Made by a program: the position numbers and the translations under genes
The notes under the pieces: generated by a model
Databases searched by the model: none
The model's input: the letters and a program-made list of their open reading frames with translations, nothing else
What the model was told of the DNA's origin: nothing
Shown here: positions 22,617-31,645 of the stretch, piece after piece
How positions within the stretch are numbered: position 1 is the stretch's first letter
Layout: each line of letters opens with the position of its first letter
Origin: Pseudomonadota bacterium
GTDB lineage: Bacteria > Pseudomonadota > Gammaproteobacteria > Steroidobacterales > Steroidobacteraceae
NCBI GenBank assembly: GCA_025356815.1
Contig: JANXQL010000088.1
Location: 1-64,000 of the forward strand
DNA length: 64,000 nucleotides
Direction of reading: 5' to 3'

Positions 22617-23701
22617 CAGCGCACCTTCAGCGTCGCGAGGCCGGCCAGGACGAGGATCACGGTGATGATCCAGAAGCGCACGATCACCTTCGGCTCTGCC
22701 CAGCCCTTGAGCTCGAAGTGGTGGTGGATCGGCGCCATCCGGAAGATGCGCTTGCCTGTGAGTTTGAACGATGCCACCTGCAGCATCACCGAGACGGTCT
22801 CGAGCACGAACACGCCGCCCATGATGAACAGCACGATCTCCTGACGGACCACGACCGCGACGGTGCCGAGCGCAGCGCCAAGCGCGAGGGCACCTACATC
22901 GCCCATGAAGACTTGCGCCGGATAAGTGTTGAACCACAAGAAGCCGAGCCCCGCTCCGACCAGCGTCGAGCAGAAGATCAGCACTTCGCCGACCCCGGGG
23001 ACGTGCGGAATGAGCAGGTAGTTGGCGAAGATCGCATTGCCCGAGGCATACGCGAACACGCCGAGAGCACCGGCCACCATCACCGCCGGCATGATCGCAA
23101 GTCCGTCGAGGCCATCGGTCAGGTTGACGGCATTGCTGGTGCCGACGATGACGAGGTAGGTGAGCACCACGAAGCCGACCGACCCCAGGGGCAGCGCGAC
23201 GTCCTTGAACACCGGCAGGTGCAGGCTGGTTGCTTCCGGGGTCGAGGCGACGAACAGCAGCGCAAGCGCGCCGGCCAGGCCAGCGATCGACTGGGCCAGG
23301 TACTTCCAACGGGCGGCCAGCCCCTTCGAGTCGCCGACGACGAGCTTGAGGTAGTCATCGTAGAAGCCGATCAGGCCGAACGCGGTCGTGACGGCAGTGA
23401 CGATCCAGACGTACCGATTGCCGAGGTCAGACCAGAGCAGCGTCGAGGCGAGCATCGCAACGAGGATCAGCGCGCCGCCCATGGTCGGCGTGCCCTGCTT
23501 CTTCAGGTGCGACTGCGGACCGAAGTCACGGACGTTCTGGCCGATCTGGTGCTCGGTCAGGCGGCGGATCATCCACGGGCCGACGATCATCGCGATCGAC
23601 AGCGCCGACAGCGCCGCCAGAATCGCGCGCAGCGTGAGATACGAGAATACCCGGAATCCCGAGTAGTGCAGCGCGAGCAGTTCAGTGAGCCGGTAGAGCA
23701 T
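22616..23701 (-). CDS. mraY: MraY, phospho-MurNAc-pentapeptide translocase
   Basis: Integral membrane enzyme that makes lipid I from UDP-MurNAc-pentapeptide and undecaprenyl phosphate. The 361-residue product starts [19 protein letters not shown] and has about ten membrane helices. Conserved cytoplasmic loops include [27 protein letters not shown] (with the active-site Asp pair) and [12 protein letters not shown]. The ATG at 23701 lies ten bases after the murF stop and gives the E. coli-like length. The 13-codon upstream extension would overlap murF. Confidence 0.97.
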   Translation of the reverse strand: MLYRLTELLALHYSGFRVFSYLTLRAILAALSALSIAMIVGPWMIRRLTEHQIGQNVRDFGPQSHLKKQGTPTMGGALILVAMLASTLLWSDLGNRYVWIVTAVTTAFGLIGFYDDYLKLVVGDSKGLAARWKYLAQSIAGLAGALALLFVASTPEATSLHLPVFKDVALPLGSVGFVVLTYLVIVGTSNAVNLTDGLDGLAIMPAVMVAGALGVFAYASGNAIFANYLLIPHVPGVGEVLIFCSTLVGAGLGFLWFNTYPAQVFMGDVGALALGAALGTVAVVVRQEIVLFIMGGVFVLETVSVMLQVASFKLTGKRIFRMAPIHHHFELKGWAEPKVIVRFWIITVILVLAGLATLKVR

Positions 23702-23711
23702 GGCGTTGGCG

Positions 23712-25094
23712 TCAGCGTCCTTCGGCGCCGGCAGCAGCAAGCGCGGCGACGACCCGCTCGAGCCGATTGACCCTGGAGCCCTTGACCAGCACGGTCACAT
23801 CGCTACGCAGCAGCGGCGCGAGCCGGGCAGCAAGCGCCTCGCTATCGCCGAACCACTCCGCCCCATCGCCGAACTCGCGCACCGCCTCGGTGGTGAACGC
23901 GCCGATGGCGAACAGGCGGGTGACGCCGGCCCCGCGCGCCTCGCGCGCGGCGGCCCGGTGCGCCTCGCCCGTCGCCTGCCCCAGTTCGGCCATATCGCCC
24001 AGCACCAGCCAGCGGTCGCCCGCCTGCGCCGCGAGCACGTCGAGGCCAGCGCTGAGGCTGCTGGGGTTCGCGTTGTACGAATCGTCAATGACGCGCGCGC
24101 CGGAGGGGGCGAGCTTGACTTCGAGGCGGCCGCGCACCGGCTGCATGCGCGCCAGCCCCGCGGCGATCGCCGTGACGTCGATACCGGTAACGTCCGTGCC
24201 GACGGCATACGCCGCTGCGGCGGCACCGAGCGCGTTCTGCACGTTGTGGCGGCCGGCGAGCGCGAGGCGCACGCCGGCGCTGCCGGCGGGGGTCACCAGC
24301 TGGAACTCCTGCATGGAGCCCGCCGGTCCCGTCGCCCGGACCTCGCCGTCGACGCGGAAGTCGGCGGCTGCCGTCGTGCCAAAGCCCAGCTCGCGTGTGG
24401 CCGCATTCATCGAACGCCACAGCGGTGCAAACGGGTCGTCAAGGTTGATGATCGCGGTCGCGCCCGCGTGCAAGCTGGCGAACAGCTCGCCCTCGGCGCG
24501 CGCAACACCCTCGAGGTCACCGAAGCCCTCGAGGTGCTCGGCGCCGGCGTTGGTGACGATGCCGACGGTCGGCTGCACCAGCGGCATCAGTGCGGCGACC
24601 TCGCCGGGATGGTTCGCGCCGATCTCGATCACGGCAGTCGCATGCTGGCGATCCAGTCGAAGCAGCGTAAGCGGCACGCCAATGTGGTTGTTCAGGGTGC
24701 CGCGGGTCGACAGGCAGGCGCCATGGCCGGACAGGATTGCGGCGATCATCTCCTTGGTGGTCGTCTTGCCGTTGCTGCCGGCGACGGCGACCACCGGGAT
24801 CGGGAACTGCAGGCGCCAGGCAGCCGCTGCGTCCTGCAACGCGCGCAGCGTATCGCCGACGACGATCTGCGGTAGGTCCACCGGCATCCGGCGACTGACC
24901 ACAGCCGCGACGGCGCCGCGCTCGGCGGCGGTCGCCACGAAATCATGGCCGTCGAAATTCGGTCCGCTCAGCGCCACGAACAGCTCACCCGCGACCAGCG
25001 CGCGGCTGTCGGTCGAGACGGCGGTGAAGGAGGCCTCGGCGCCGTGCAGCACGCCGGCCATCGCTGCCGCGTAATGGGACAGGGAGCGGTTCAT
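23712..25094 (-). CDS. murF: MurF, UDP-MurNAc-tripeptide--D-Ala-D-Ala ligase
   Basis: Adds the D-Ala-D-Ala dipeptide, completing UDP-MurNAc-pentapeptide. The 460-residue product has an N-terminal substrate-binding domain with [27 protein letters not shown], the P-loop [18 protein letters not shown], the [13 protein letters not shown] motif, and [18 protein letters not shown] in the central domain. The ATG overlaps the murE stop (ATGA). Confidence 0.97.
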   Translation of the reverse strand: MNRSLSHYAAAMAGVLHGAEASFTAVSTDSRALVAGELFVALSGPNFDGHDFVATAAERGAVAAVVSRRMPVDLPQIVVGDTLRALQDAAAAWRLQFPIPVVAVAGSNGKTTTKEMIAAILSGHGACLSTRGTLNNHIGVPLTLLRLDRQHATAVIEIGANHPGEVAALMPLVQPTVGIVTNAGAEHLEGFGDLEGVARAEGELFASLHAGATAIINLDDPFAPLWRSMNAATRELGFGTTAAADFRVDGEVRATGPAGSMQEFQLVTPAGSAGVRLALAGRHNVQNALGAAAAAYAVGTDVTGIDVTAIAAGLARMQPVRGRLEVKLAPSGARVIDDSYNANPSSLSAGLDVLAAQAGDRWLVLGDMAELGQATGEAHRAAAREARGAGVTRLFAIGAFTTEAVREFGDGAEWFGDSEALAARLAPLLRSDVTVLVKGSRVNRLERVVAALAAAGAEGR

Positions 25095-26587
25095 GCGGCC
25101 TCCCGCAGCAGCGCGTCGGCGATCGCGCGGTCGCTGTACACGCGTCGGTCGGCGCCGTAGATCTGGTAGTCCTCGTGGCCCTTGCCAGCGATCAGGATGA
25201 CGTCGCCGGCGCGTGATGCCGCGAGGGCGCCACGAATGGCAGCCTCACGGTCACGCTCGACGTGCACGGGCACGCGCCCGCTGAACGCGGCGGTGATCAT
25301 CGCGACGATCCGCTCCGGATCCTCGCCACGCGGATTGTCATCCGTCACCACGATGCGGTCGGCGCCGGTCTCGGCCGCGGCTGCCATCAGCGGTCGCTTG
25401 CCCGCATCACGATCGCCGCCACAGCCGAACACGCACCACAGCGTGCCGGCGGTGTGGGCACGCAGGGCGGCCAGCGCCTTGGAGAGTGCATCCGGTGTAT
25501 GCGCGTAGTCGACGACCAGCGTCGGGCCGCCGGCGCCGATACGGAAGGTTTCCATCCGCCCAGGCGGCGGCCTGGCCATCGCAAGCGCAGCGACGGCGGC
25601 GGCGAGCGGCATGTCAGAGGCAAGCAGCAGGCCGAGCACGACCAGCAGGTTCTCGGCGTTGAATACGCCAACCAGCGGCGCGCTGAGCGCGAACGGACCG
25701 ACATGAGTCACGCCGGTGATGTCGATCCCGCCGGCATGGCAGGCGACAGCACGCGCGACCACGTAGCGTCCGGTTGCGGGCACCGCACCGCTGACCGATA
25801 CGCGCGTGACCTCGACACCAGCGGGTACGCGATCGGCAAGTCCTGCGCCGAACGCGTCACCCACGTTCACGACCAGGTGCCGAACGCCGCGACAGTGCAG
25901 CAGACGCTCCTTGGCGGCCCCGTAGGCGTCCATCGTGCCGTGGTAGTCGAGATGGTCGCGAGTCAGGTTCGTAAACGCCACGAGCGGCAGTCGCACGCCG
26001 GCGATGCGGCCCTGATCCAGCGCGTGCGAGGACACCTCCATGGCGACGTGACGCACACCGGCGTCACGGAACTCGCTCAGGGCGCGGTGCAGTGCCATTA
26101 CATCAAGGGTCGTGTGCGTGGTTGGTGCGATCGCTGGTGGCCGGCCCATGCCCAGCGTGCCGAGATACGCACCGTCGATGCCGCGGCAGACCGCGTACAG
26201 CCACGCGCAGGTGGTCTTGCCATTGGTCCCTGTGATTCCCGCAACCTCCAGCTGCGCCGACGGGCTGCCGTAAAAGCGGTCGGCGAGTTCGCCGAGGCCG
26301 GCGGCAAGCCCGGGAACGGCGACCGCCGTGACCGACGGCGGCAGGCTCGGCGACGCCTCGACGTCGTCCGGATCCCACAGCACGGCGATGGCGCCGCGCG
26401 CGATCGCTGCCGCGACGTGCTCGAGTCCGTGCGTGCTCCGTCCGGCGACGGCAACGAAGGCATCGCCCGCCTCGACCTGGCGGCTGTCGAGCACGAGTCG
26501 GCTCACGGCCACCCGCGGCGCGGAGACGCGCCCCTGCAGCAGCCAGGCTAGTTCAACTCCACGCGATGCTGCCGAAGGAACGCTCAA
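25091..26587 (-). CDS. murE: MurE, meso-diaminopimelate-adding ligase
   Basis: Adds meso-diaminopimelate to UDP-MurNAc-L-Ala-D-Glu. The 498-residue product has the N-terminal LVLDSRQVEAGDAFVAVAGRSTHG domain, the P-loop ITGTNGKTTCAWL, HVAMEVSSHALDQGR, and the DNPRGEDP motif that specifies meso-DAP. The start codon appears to be TTG at 26587, directly overlapping the ftsI stop (TTGA). No better in-frame ATG or GTG occurs before the conserved N-terminal strand, so expression may depend on coupling to ftsI. Confidence 0.95.
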   Translation of the reverse strand: MSVPSAASRGVELAWLLQGRVSAPRVAVSRLVLDSRQVEAGDAFVAVAGRSTHGLEHVAAAIARGAIAVLWDPDDVEASPSLPPSVTAVAVPGLAAGLGELADRFYGSPSAQLEVAGITGTNGKTTCAWLYAVCRGIDGAYLGTLGMGRPPAIAPTTHTTLDVMALHRALSEFRDAGVRHVAMEVSSHALDQGRIAGVRLPLVAFTNLTRDHLDYHGTMDAYGAAKERLLHCRGVRHLVVNVGDAFGAGLADRVPAGVEVTRVSVSGAVPATGRYVVARAVACHAGGIDITGVTHVGPFALSAPLVGVFNAENLLVVLGLLLASDMPLAAAVAALAMARPPPGRMETFRIGAGGPTLVVDYAHTPDALSKALAALRAHTAGTLWCVFGCGGDRDAGKRPLMAAAAETGADRIVVTDDNPRGEDPERIVAMITAAFSGRVPVHVERDREAAIRGALAASRAGDVILIAGKGHEDYQIYGADRRVYSDRAIADALLREAA

Positions 26588-28314
26588 CGCGGCACCTCGG
26601 TCTGGACGAACGTGGCGTTCGAGACATGGCTCAGGTCGTCCGGGGGCACCGCCATCAGGCGCAGCGCGCCGGCCATCACGGCGGAGAAGATCGGGGCGGC
26701 GACGTCACCGCCGTGGTACTTGCCGCTGCTCGGTTCATCGATGACGACAACCATCGCAAAACGCGGATTCGAGGCCGGCACGATGCCGCCGAACACGGCC
26801 ATGTACTTGTTGGTGGAGTAGCCACCGGGAATCGCCTTCCATGCCGTGCCGGTCTTGCCGGCGACGCGGTAGCCCCGCACCGCGGCCTTCGTGCCGGTGC
26901 CATTGAGCACGACGCTTTCCAGCAAGTGGATCGAGTCCCTGGAGACCTGCGCGTCGAGCACCCGGTCGCCGACGGGCGCGACGCCATCGACACGACGCAG
27001 CGTCAGCGGCCGGCGCACGCCGAGCGCGCCGAGGGTTGCATAGGCCTGCGCGAGCTGCAGCGGCGTCACAGACATGCCGTAGCCGTGCGCCATCGTCGCG
27101 ACCTGTACGTCGCTCCAGTGTGCGTAGTTGGTCAGTACGCCGGCCGACTCGCCGGGAAACCCGCTCGCTGAAACCTGGCCGAAGCCGAAGCCGGACAGCG
27201 TGTTCCAGATGGACGAGCGATCGAGCGCGAGCGCGACGTGTGCCATGCCAACGTTCGAGGACTTCGCAAGGATCGTCGCAAGGTCCATCTGGCCCCAGTT
27301 GTGCTCGTCCTCGAACACGCGATTTCCGACGCGGATGAAGCCTGGATTGGTGTCGACGACGCTGTTGGCCTTGAACTTGCCGCTGGAGAGCCCCGCGATC
27401 ACGAAGAACGGCTTGACGGACGAGCCGGGCTCGAGAATGTCGGTCGCCGCGCGGTTGCGATAGCGCGAAACGTCGTACTGGGCGCGATCGTTCGGGTTGA
27501 ACGACGGCTGGCCGACCATCGCGAGGATCTCGCCAGTGCGCACGTCGATCACGACAGCGGAGCCGGCACGCGCCTGGAAGTCGCGAATCGCCGCCTTCAG
27601 TTCGCGATACGCGAGGTACTGGATGCGCAGGTCGATACTGGTGATCAGGTCCTCGCCGGGGCGCGCCGGGCGGATGCTGTCGACGTTCTCGACGACCCGG
27701 CCCATGCGATCCTGAATCACGCGCTTGAGACCGTTCTCGCCCTGCAGCTTCTGCTCGAACGCGAACTCGAGCCCTTCCTGGCCCTGGTCCTCCGAACCGG
27801 TGAAGCCGAGCACGTGTCCGGTCACCTCGCCCGCCGGATAGAAGCGCCGGTACTCGCGCTGCAGGTAGACGCCGGGCAGGTGCAGCGCCTTGATGCGCTC
27901 CGCCTCGTCGGGCTGAAGCTGCTTGGCCAGCACGAGGTAGGAACTGTCGAGGTTCGACGTCACCCGCCGCGTGAGCCAGTCTTCGTCGCGCTGCAACTCC
28001 TTCGCGAGCACGGGCAGCTGATCGGCCGCGCTGGCGAGCTCCTTCGGGATCACCCAGACCGTATCGACCGGCGTACTGACCGCGATCGGTTCTCCGGACC
28101 GATCGAGGATCGCGCCGCGATGAGCGGGGATCGACGCGATGCGCATGTAGCGCTCGGCGCCCTGTTCGGCGAGAAAGCGTTGATTCAGGACCTGCAGGTA
28201 CACGGCACGGCCGACGAGGCCACCGGCGGCCACCAGCAGGATGCCGAGGACCCAGTAGCCCCTCAGCCGAAACTGGCGGGCACTGCTCTGTGCTTCGCTG
28301 CGCTTGAGCTTCAT
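26584..28314 (-). CDS. ftsI: FtsI (PBP3), septal transpeptidase
   Basis: Class B penicillin-binding protein that crosslinks septal peptidoglycan with FtsW. The 576-residue product has a short basic cytoplasmic tail and one membrane helix (YWVLGILLVAAGGLVGRAVYL, ~20-40). A pedestal domain with HRGAILDRSGEPIAVS follows, then the transpeptidase domain with S298-S-V-K301, S352-S-N354 and K487-T-G489. The start at 28314 overlaps the ftsL stop by 4 bases; the longer frame upstream is ftsL shadow. Confidence 0.97.
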   Translation of the reverse strand: MKLKRSEAQSSARQFRLRGYWVLGILLVAAGGLVGRAVYLQVLNQRFLAEQGAERYMRIASIPAHRGAILDRSGEPIAVSTPVDTVWVIPKELASAADQLPVLAKELQRDEDWLTRRVTSNLDSSYLVLAKQLQPDEAERIKALHLPGVYLQREYRRFYPAGEVTGHVLGFTGSEDQGQEGLEFAFEQKLQGENGLKRVIQDRMGRVVENVDSIRPARPGEDLITSIDLRIQYLAYRELKAAIRDFQARAGSAVVIDVRTGEILAMVGQPSFNPNDRAQYDVSRYRNRAATDILEPGSSVKPFFVIAGLSSGKFKANSVVDTNPGFIRVGNRVFEDEHNWGQMDLATILAKSSNVGMAHVALALDRSSIWNTLSGFGFGQVSASGFPGESAGVLTNYAHWSDVQVATMAHGYGMSVTPLQLAQAYATLGALGVRRPLTLRRVDGVAPVGDRVLDAQVSRDSIHLLESVVLNGTGTKAAVRGYRVAGKTGTAWKAIPGGYSTNKYMAVFGGIVPASNPRFAMVVVIDEPSSGKYHGGDVAAPIFSAVMAGALRLMAVPPDDLSHVSNATFVQTEVPR

Positions 28315-28586
28315 GGCTGGACGATCTTCACTTCGGTGGCGCTGGGAAAGGTCATCTGCAGCTGTCGGTTCGCAACTTGTTCTACGAAGCCGTGCGCACT
28401 CCATGCGCTCTGCTCCAGCTGCAGCCGTCCCCACTCGATGTTCAGCCGGTCGCGTTCAGCCGAGAGCTTCTCCAGCTCGACAAACAGAGCGCGCGACTGG
28501 TGCTTGAAGTAGACCGCACAGGCGGAACTGGCGAGCACGCCGATCCAGAGCCCCGCGATTGCCCACTGCAGCGCGCGCCGGGTCAC
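28311..28586 (-). CDS. ftsL: FtsL, divisome bitopic protein
   Basis: Small division protein that forms a coiled-coil complex with FtsB and FtsQ and activates FtsWI. The 91-residue product has one membrane helix (LQWAIAGLWIGVLASSACAVYF, ~6-27). A leucine-zipper-like segment follows (LFVELEKLSAERDRLNIEWGRLQLEQ, ~34-59), then a short tail with the VEQVANRQLQM pattern. The start is GTG, overlapping the rsmH stop (GTGA). Sequence conservation in FtsL is low; position between rsmH and ftsI is decisive. Confidence 0.93.
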   Translation of the reverse strand: MTRRALQWAIAGLWIGVLASSACAVYFKHQSRALFVELEKLSAERDRLNIEWGRLQLEQSAWSAHGFVEQVANRQLQMTFPSATEVKIVQP

Positions 28587-29521
28587 GCCCGCACCTTCGC
28601 GGCGATGCGCAGAACCGCGCTGCGCGCCCGCGGATTGCCGGCGACTTCGGCATCTGCCGCGTACTGCGCCTTGCCGACTAGCGACATGCGTGGCTGCGCC
28701 TCGAGCGGCATGGTCGGCAAACCCCGCCAGACCGGATCGCCGTCGGCATGCTTGCGCATGAAGCGCTTGACGCGCCGGTCCTCGAGCGAGTGGAAGCTGA
28801 TCACCGCCAGGCGTCCACCGACCTGCAACGCACGCAGCGCCGCATCGAGCCCGCGATCGAGAAGCTCGAGCTCGCGGTTGACGTGGATCCGCAGGGCCTG
28901 GAACGTGCGGGTCGCCGGATGCTTGCCGGGCTCGCGCGACCGCCCGGGCACTGCCGACGAGACGATGTCGGCAAGTTTGGCGGTGGTCGTGATCGGCGCC
29001 ACCTGGCGAGCGGCGCCGATCGAGCTTGCGATCCGGCGGGCGAAGCGCTCCTCGCCGTACTCGGCGATCACGCGCGCGATATCGGACTCGGCGGCGGTGG
29101 CGACGAACGCCGCCGCGCTCTGCCCGGAGGTGGTGTCCATGCGCATGTCTAGCGGCCCGTCACGCATGAAGCTGAAGCCGCGCGCCGGATCGTCGAGCTG
29201 CGGCGACGAGACGCCGAGGTCGAGGAGTACACCCGCGGCGGCGCCATCATCGACGAAGTCGCCGAGGCGATCGAAGGTGGCATGCTCGATTCTGACGCGC
29301 GGGTCGCCGACAAATTGTTCCCTCGCGTTCTCGATTGCCTGCGGATCCCGATCCACGACAACCAGGCGCCCCGACACACCGAGCAGCGCGAGCAATGCGC
29401 GCGCGTGCCCCCCTCTGCCGTACGTACCGTCGACGTACAGCCCTCCGGGCTCGACAGCGAGCCCGGTGATCACTTCCTCGAGCAGCACCGGCAGGTGCGC
29501 CGGTGGTACCGACGCTGCCAC
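28583..29521 (-). CDS. rsmH: RsmH (MraW), 16S rRNA m4C1402 methyltransferase
   Basis: SAM-dependent N4-methyltransferase for C1402 of 16S rRNA. The 312-residue product has HLPVLLEEVITGL, the SAM loop YVDGTYGRGGHARALL, DLGVSSPQLDDPARGFSFMRDGPLDMRMD, and ISFHSLEDRRVKRFMR near the C-terminus, all diagnostic. The start is GTG at 29521, two bases after the mraZ stop. RsmI, which modifies the same nucleotide at the 2'-OH, is encoded just beyond rnpB. Confidence 0.96.
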   Translation of the reverse strand: MAASVPPAHLPVLLEEVITGLAVEPGGLYVDGTYGRGGHARALLALLGVSGRLVVVDRDPQAIENAREQFVGDPRVRIEHATFDRLGDFVDDGAAAGVLLDLGVSSPQLDDPARGFSFMRDGPLDMRMDTTSGQSAAAFVATAAESDIARVIAEYGEERFARRIASSIGAARQVAPITTTAKLADIVSSAVPGRSREPGKHPATRTFQALRIHVNRELELLDRGLDAALRALQVGGRLAVISFHSLEDRRVKRFMRKHADGDPVWRGLPTMPLEAQPRMSLVGKAQYAADAEVAGNPRARSAVLRIAAKVRA

Positions 29522-29523
29522 CG

Positions 29524-29979
29524 CTACAGCGACAAGGACCCGAGGTCCGCGGGTAGCTCACCGGAGGACTCCGCCTCGCCGTTGAGCCACTGATCGCGTC
29601 GCTCGGCCCACTTCGCCTCGTCCCACAGTTCGAAGCGATTGCCCTGCCCCAGCAGCACCGCCGACCGGGTCAGCGACGCGAACGCCCGCAGCTCCGCCGG
29701 CAGCAACAGCCGCCCGTGTCCATCGAGTTCCAGATCGGCCGCGTAGCCGACCATCAGTCGCTGCAGCAGGCGGGCCTGGGGGTTCAGGGTCGGCAGCTTC
29801 ATGAGCTTGCGTTCGATCTCTTCCCAGTCCGGCAGCGGATAGAGAAGCAGGCACTGGTCCCGGTCGACGGTGACGACGAGGTGGCCGTTCGAGCGCTCGG
29901 CAATGCGATCCCGGTACCGGGTCGGCATGACCATCCGGCCCTTGGCATCGAGCGTGACTTGATTGGCGCCCCGGAACAC
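29524..29979 (-). CDS. mraZ: MraZ, transcriptional repressor of the dcw cluster
   Basis: Member of the SpoVT/AbrB-fold MraZ family, which oligomerises and binds TGGGN repeats upstream of its own gene. The 151-residue product (V/M)FRGANQVTLDAKGRMVMPTRYRD has two tandem MraZ domains. The second begins LELDGHGRLLLPAELRAFA, and FELWDEAKW is near the end. I choose the GTG at 29979 because it matches E. coli MraZ in start context and length. A GTG at 30024 would lie at or before the predicted transcription start and inside the operator. No clear ribosome site precedes 29979, and the strong GGGGAGGA-ATG at 30004 is out of frame. Confidence 0.9.
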   Translation of the reverse strand: MFRGANQVTLDAKGRMVMPTRYRDRIAERSNGHLVVTVDRDQCLLLYPLPDWEEIERKLMKLPTLNPQARLLQRLMVGYAADLELDGHGRLLLPAELRAFASLTRSAVLLGQGNRFELWDEAKWAERRDQWLNGEAESSGELPADLGSLSL

Positions 29980-29998
29980 GTCGTTTGATGGGACCGAG

Positions 29999-30033
29999 CC
30001 CCATTCCTCCCCACTTTTACCCACTTGAAGCCA
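29999..30033 (-). promoter_or_regulatory. MraZ operator: four TGGNN boxes at 10-bp spacing
   Basis: Reading the minus strand, boxes TGGCT (30033-30029), TGGGT (30023-30019), TGGGG (30013-30009) and TGGGG (30003-29999) repeat with exactly 10-bp periodicity and 5-bp spacers. This is the arrangement MraZ binds in E. coli. The first box overlaps the end of the -10 element and the others lie in the leader, suitable for autorepression. Confidence 0.85.
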
Positions 30034-30061
30034 CTATAGGAGGAAGGACCGCGTCGGTCAA
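30033..30061 (-). promoter_or_regulatory. Pmra, sigma-70-type promoter of the dcw cluster
   Basis: On the minus strand -35 TTGACC (30056-30061), a 17-base spacer and -10 TATAGT (30033-30038) form a near-consensus promoter. The expected transcription start is about 30026, giving a leader of roughly 47 bases to the mraZ GTG. Confidence 0.85.
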
Positions 30062-30233
30062 CGCCGAAAACGCGAATTTTTCGAGCGACGACAATCACTT
30101 AGCGGTCTCATGGACAACCGGTGCAGAGTGGCGAATGGCGTGATAATCAGGGGCTTACGAAGGGTTCTTGCGGCGTTATGTCATCACGCAGCAAGATTCG
30201 GGCCAACGGGGCGACCGAGTCGCCCGACGAAAG

Positions 30234-30249
30234 TGTGACGTGCTTCACA
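30234..30249. promoter_or_regulatory. Perfect CRP-type palindrome TGTGA-N6-TCACA
   Basis: TGTGACGTGCTTCACA matches the CRP-family consensus half-sites exactly and extends to a 6-base inverted repeat (30233-30238 with 30245-30250). It lies in the rnpB-mraZ gap, about 215 bases upstream of the predicted dcw transcription start. It could act at a distance or on an unseen promoter, or be coincidental. The gap (29980-30297) also holds a 7-bp hairpin at 30209-30225 and no gene. Confidence 0.45.
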
Positions 30250-30256
30250 CGTGGCG

Positions 30257-30286
30257 CCCGCAGAGGACCCCCGGGGGTCCTGCGGG
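30257..30286 (-). terminator. Terminator-like hairpin downstream of rnpB
   Basis: A long inverted repeat about 12 bases past the RNase P RNA 3' end. The 18-base perfect palindrome centred at 30273 (AGGACCCCC/GGGGGTCCT) is extended by CCCGC/GCGGG across a 2-base bulge. No T tract follows on the minus strand. Position makes it the likely end or processing signal of the rnpB transcript. Confidence 0.55.
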
Positions 30287-30297
30287 ACGCAGGAAAG

Positions 30298-30683
<386 letters not shown>

Positions 30684-30689
30684 GCCGCC

Positions 30690-30718
30690 ACCTTAGGGCC
30701 GGGCGGCCACAACCTCAA
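30690..30718 (-). promoter_or_regulatory. Promoter of rnpB
   Basis: Minus strand: -35 TTGAGG (30713-30718), 17-base spacer, -10 TAAGGT (30690-30695). The implied start seven bases downstream is 30683, exactly the first base of the RNase P P1 helix. The -35 element contains the rsmI stop codon (30715-30717). Confidence 0.7.
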
Positions 30719-31584
30719 GCATCTTCTGCATCGGCTTGCGCGCGCTTGAGCTGTAGCGCCCGTTCGTAGACCCGGTTGCGCCGCAACCCGGTCAGCGTCA
30801 CGACAAGGTCGACCGCCTTGGACAGCGGCAGCGCCGGCAGCAGCGCGTTCAGCAGTTGCTCGACGCGCGCCGCCTCGGCATCCGCATCGCCATCCGCCGG
30901 CGCCCCGGCGACGACCACCACCGCCTCGCCGCGCGCCATGTTTGGGTCGCCTGCCGCCCCTTCGGCGAGCGCGGCGAGTTCGCCGCGATAGACGCTCTCG
31001 TGCAGCTTCGTCAACTCGCGCGCGACCACCGCCTGCCGGGTCGCGCCAAACACGCTCGCGAGGTCCGCGAGCGCCTCGCCGAGGCGGTGCGGCGCTTCGT
31101 AGAACACGAGCGTGCGCGGCTCATGCGCAAGCGTCTCGAGGCGCGCGCGACGCGCAGCTCGCTTCTGCGGCAGGAACCCCTCAAACGCGAAACGGTCGGT
31201 CGGCAGGCCTGCCACCGAAAGCGCCGCGATCGCAGCGCACGCACCGGGGATGGGTCGCACATCGAGTCCCGCCGCGCCGGCGGCCGCGACCAGTCGATAG
31301 CCGGGGTCACTGACCAGCGGCGTGCCGGCATCCGAGATCAGCGCGATCGACGCGCCGGCGCGCAGGCGAGCGATGATCTCGTCGACGCGCTGCGCTTCGT
31401 TGTGCTCATGCAGCGCGACCAACGGCGTGTCGATGCCGAACTGCGCCAGCAGCTGGCCGCTGTGGCGCGTGTCCTCGGCCGCGATCAGCTGGACCTCGCG
31501 CAGCACGCTGCGCGCGCGTTCGCTGATGTCACCGAGGTTGCCGATCGGCGTGGCCACGATGAAGAGGGTGCCGGGTGCAGACAC
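30715..31584 (-). CDS. rsmI: RsmI, 16S rRNA 2'-O-methyltransferase (C1402)
   Basis: Tetrapyrrole-methylase-fold SAM enzyme that 2'-O-methylates C1402 of 16S rRNA. The 289-residue product starts VSAPGTLFIVATPIGNLGDISERA, a signature of RsmI. AEDTRHSGQLL, LISDAGTPLVSDPGYRLV, IPGACAAIAALSVAGLPTDRFAFEGFLP and FYEAPHRLGEALADL follow. The start is GTG at 31584; the long upstream frame is antisense to the next gene and arginine-rich. It is divergent from the LpoA-like gene, as in many gammaproteobacteria. Confidence 0.95.
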   Translation of the reverse strand: MSAPGTLFIVATPIGNLGDISERARSVLREVQLIAAEDTRHSGQLLAQFGIDTPLVALHEHNEAQRVDEIIARLRAGASIALISDAGTPLVSDPGYRLVAAAGAAGLDVRPIPGACAAIAALSVAGLPTDRFAFEGFLPQKRAARRARLETLAHEPRTLVFYEAPHRLGEALADLASVFGATRQAVVARELTKLHESVYRGELAALAEGAAGDPNMARGEAVVVVAGAPADGDADAEAARVEQLLNALLPALPLSKAVDLVVTLTGLRRNRVYERALQLKRAQADAEDA

Positions 31585-31645
31585 TATACTGGGCCGTCGT
31601 CGCGCGGATTGCGTGCGCCGGCATCGTGCACGGAGGGAGTGACTC

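Noticed and set aside
29558-30004. 148-codon frame starting at an ATG after GGGGAGGA upstream of mraZ
   Set aside because: It is out of frame with MraZ and arginine-rich. The purine run is explained by MraZ boxes, and the SD-to-ATG spacing is too short.
31583-31590. TATAGT/TATACT at the rsmI start as a promoter, possibly for a leaderless rsmI mRNA
   Set aside because: The hexamer overlaps the rsmI start codon itself, so it cannot drive a leaderless transcript from there. No -35 is found on either strand.
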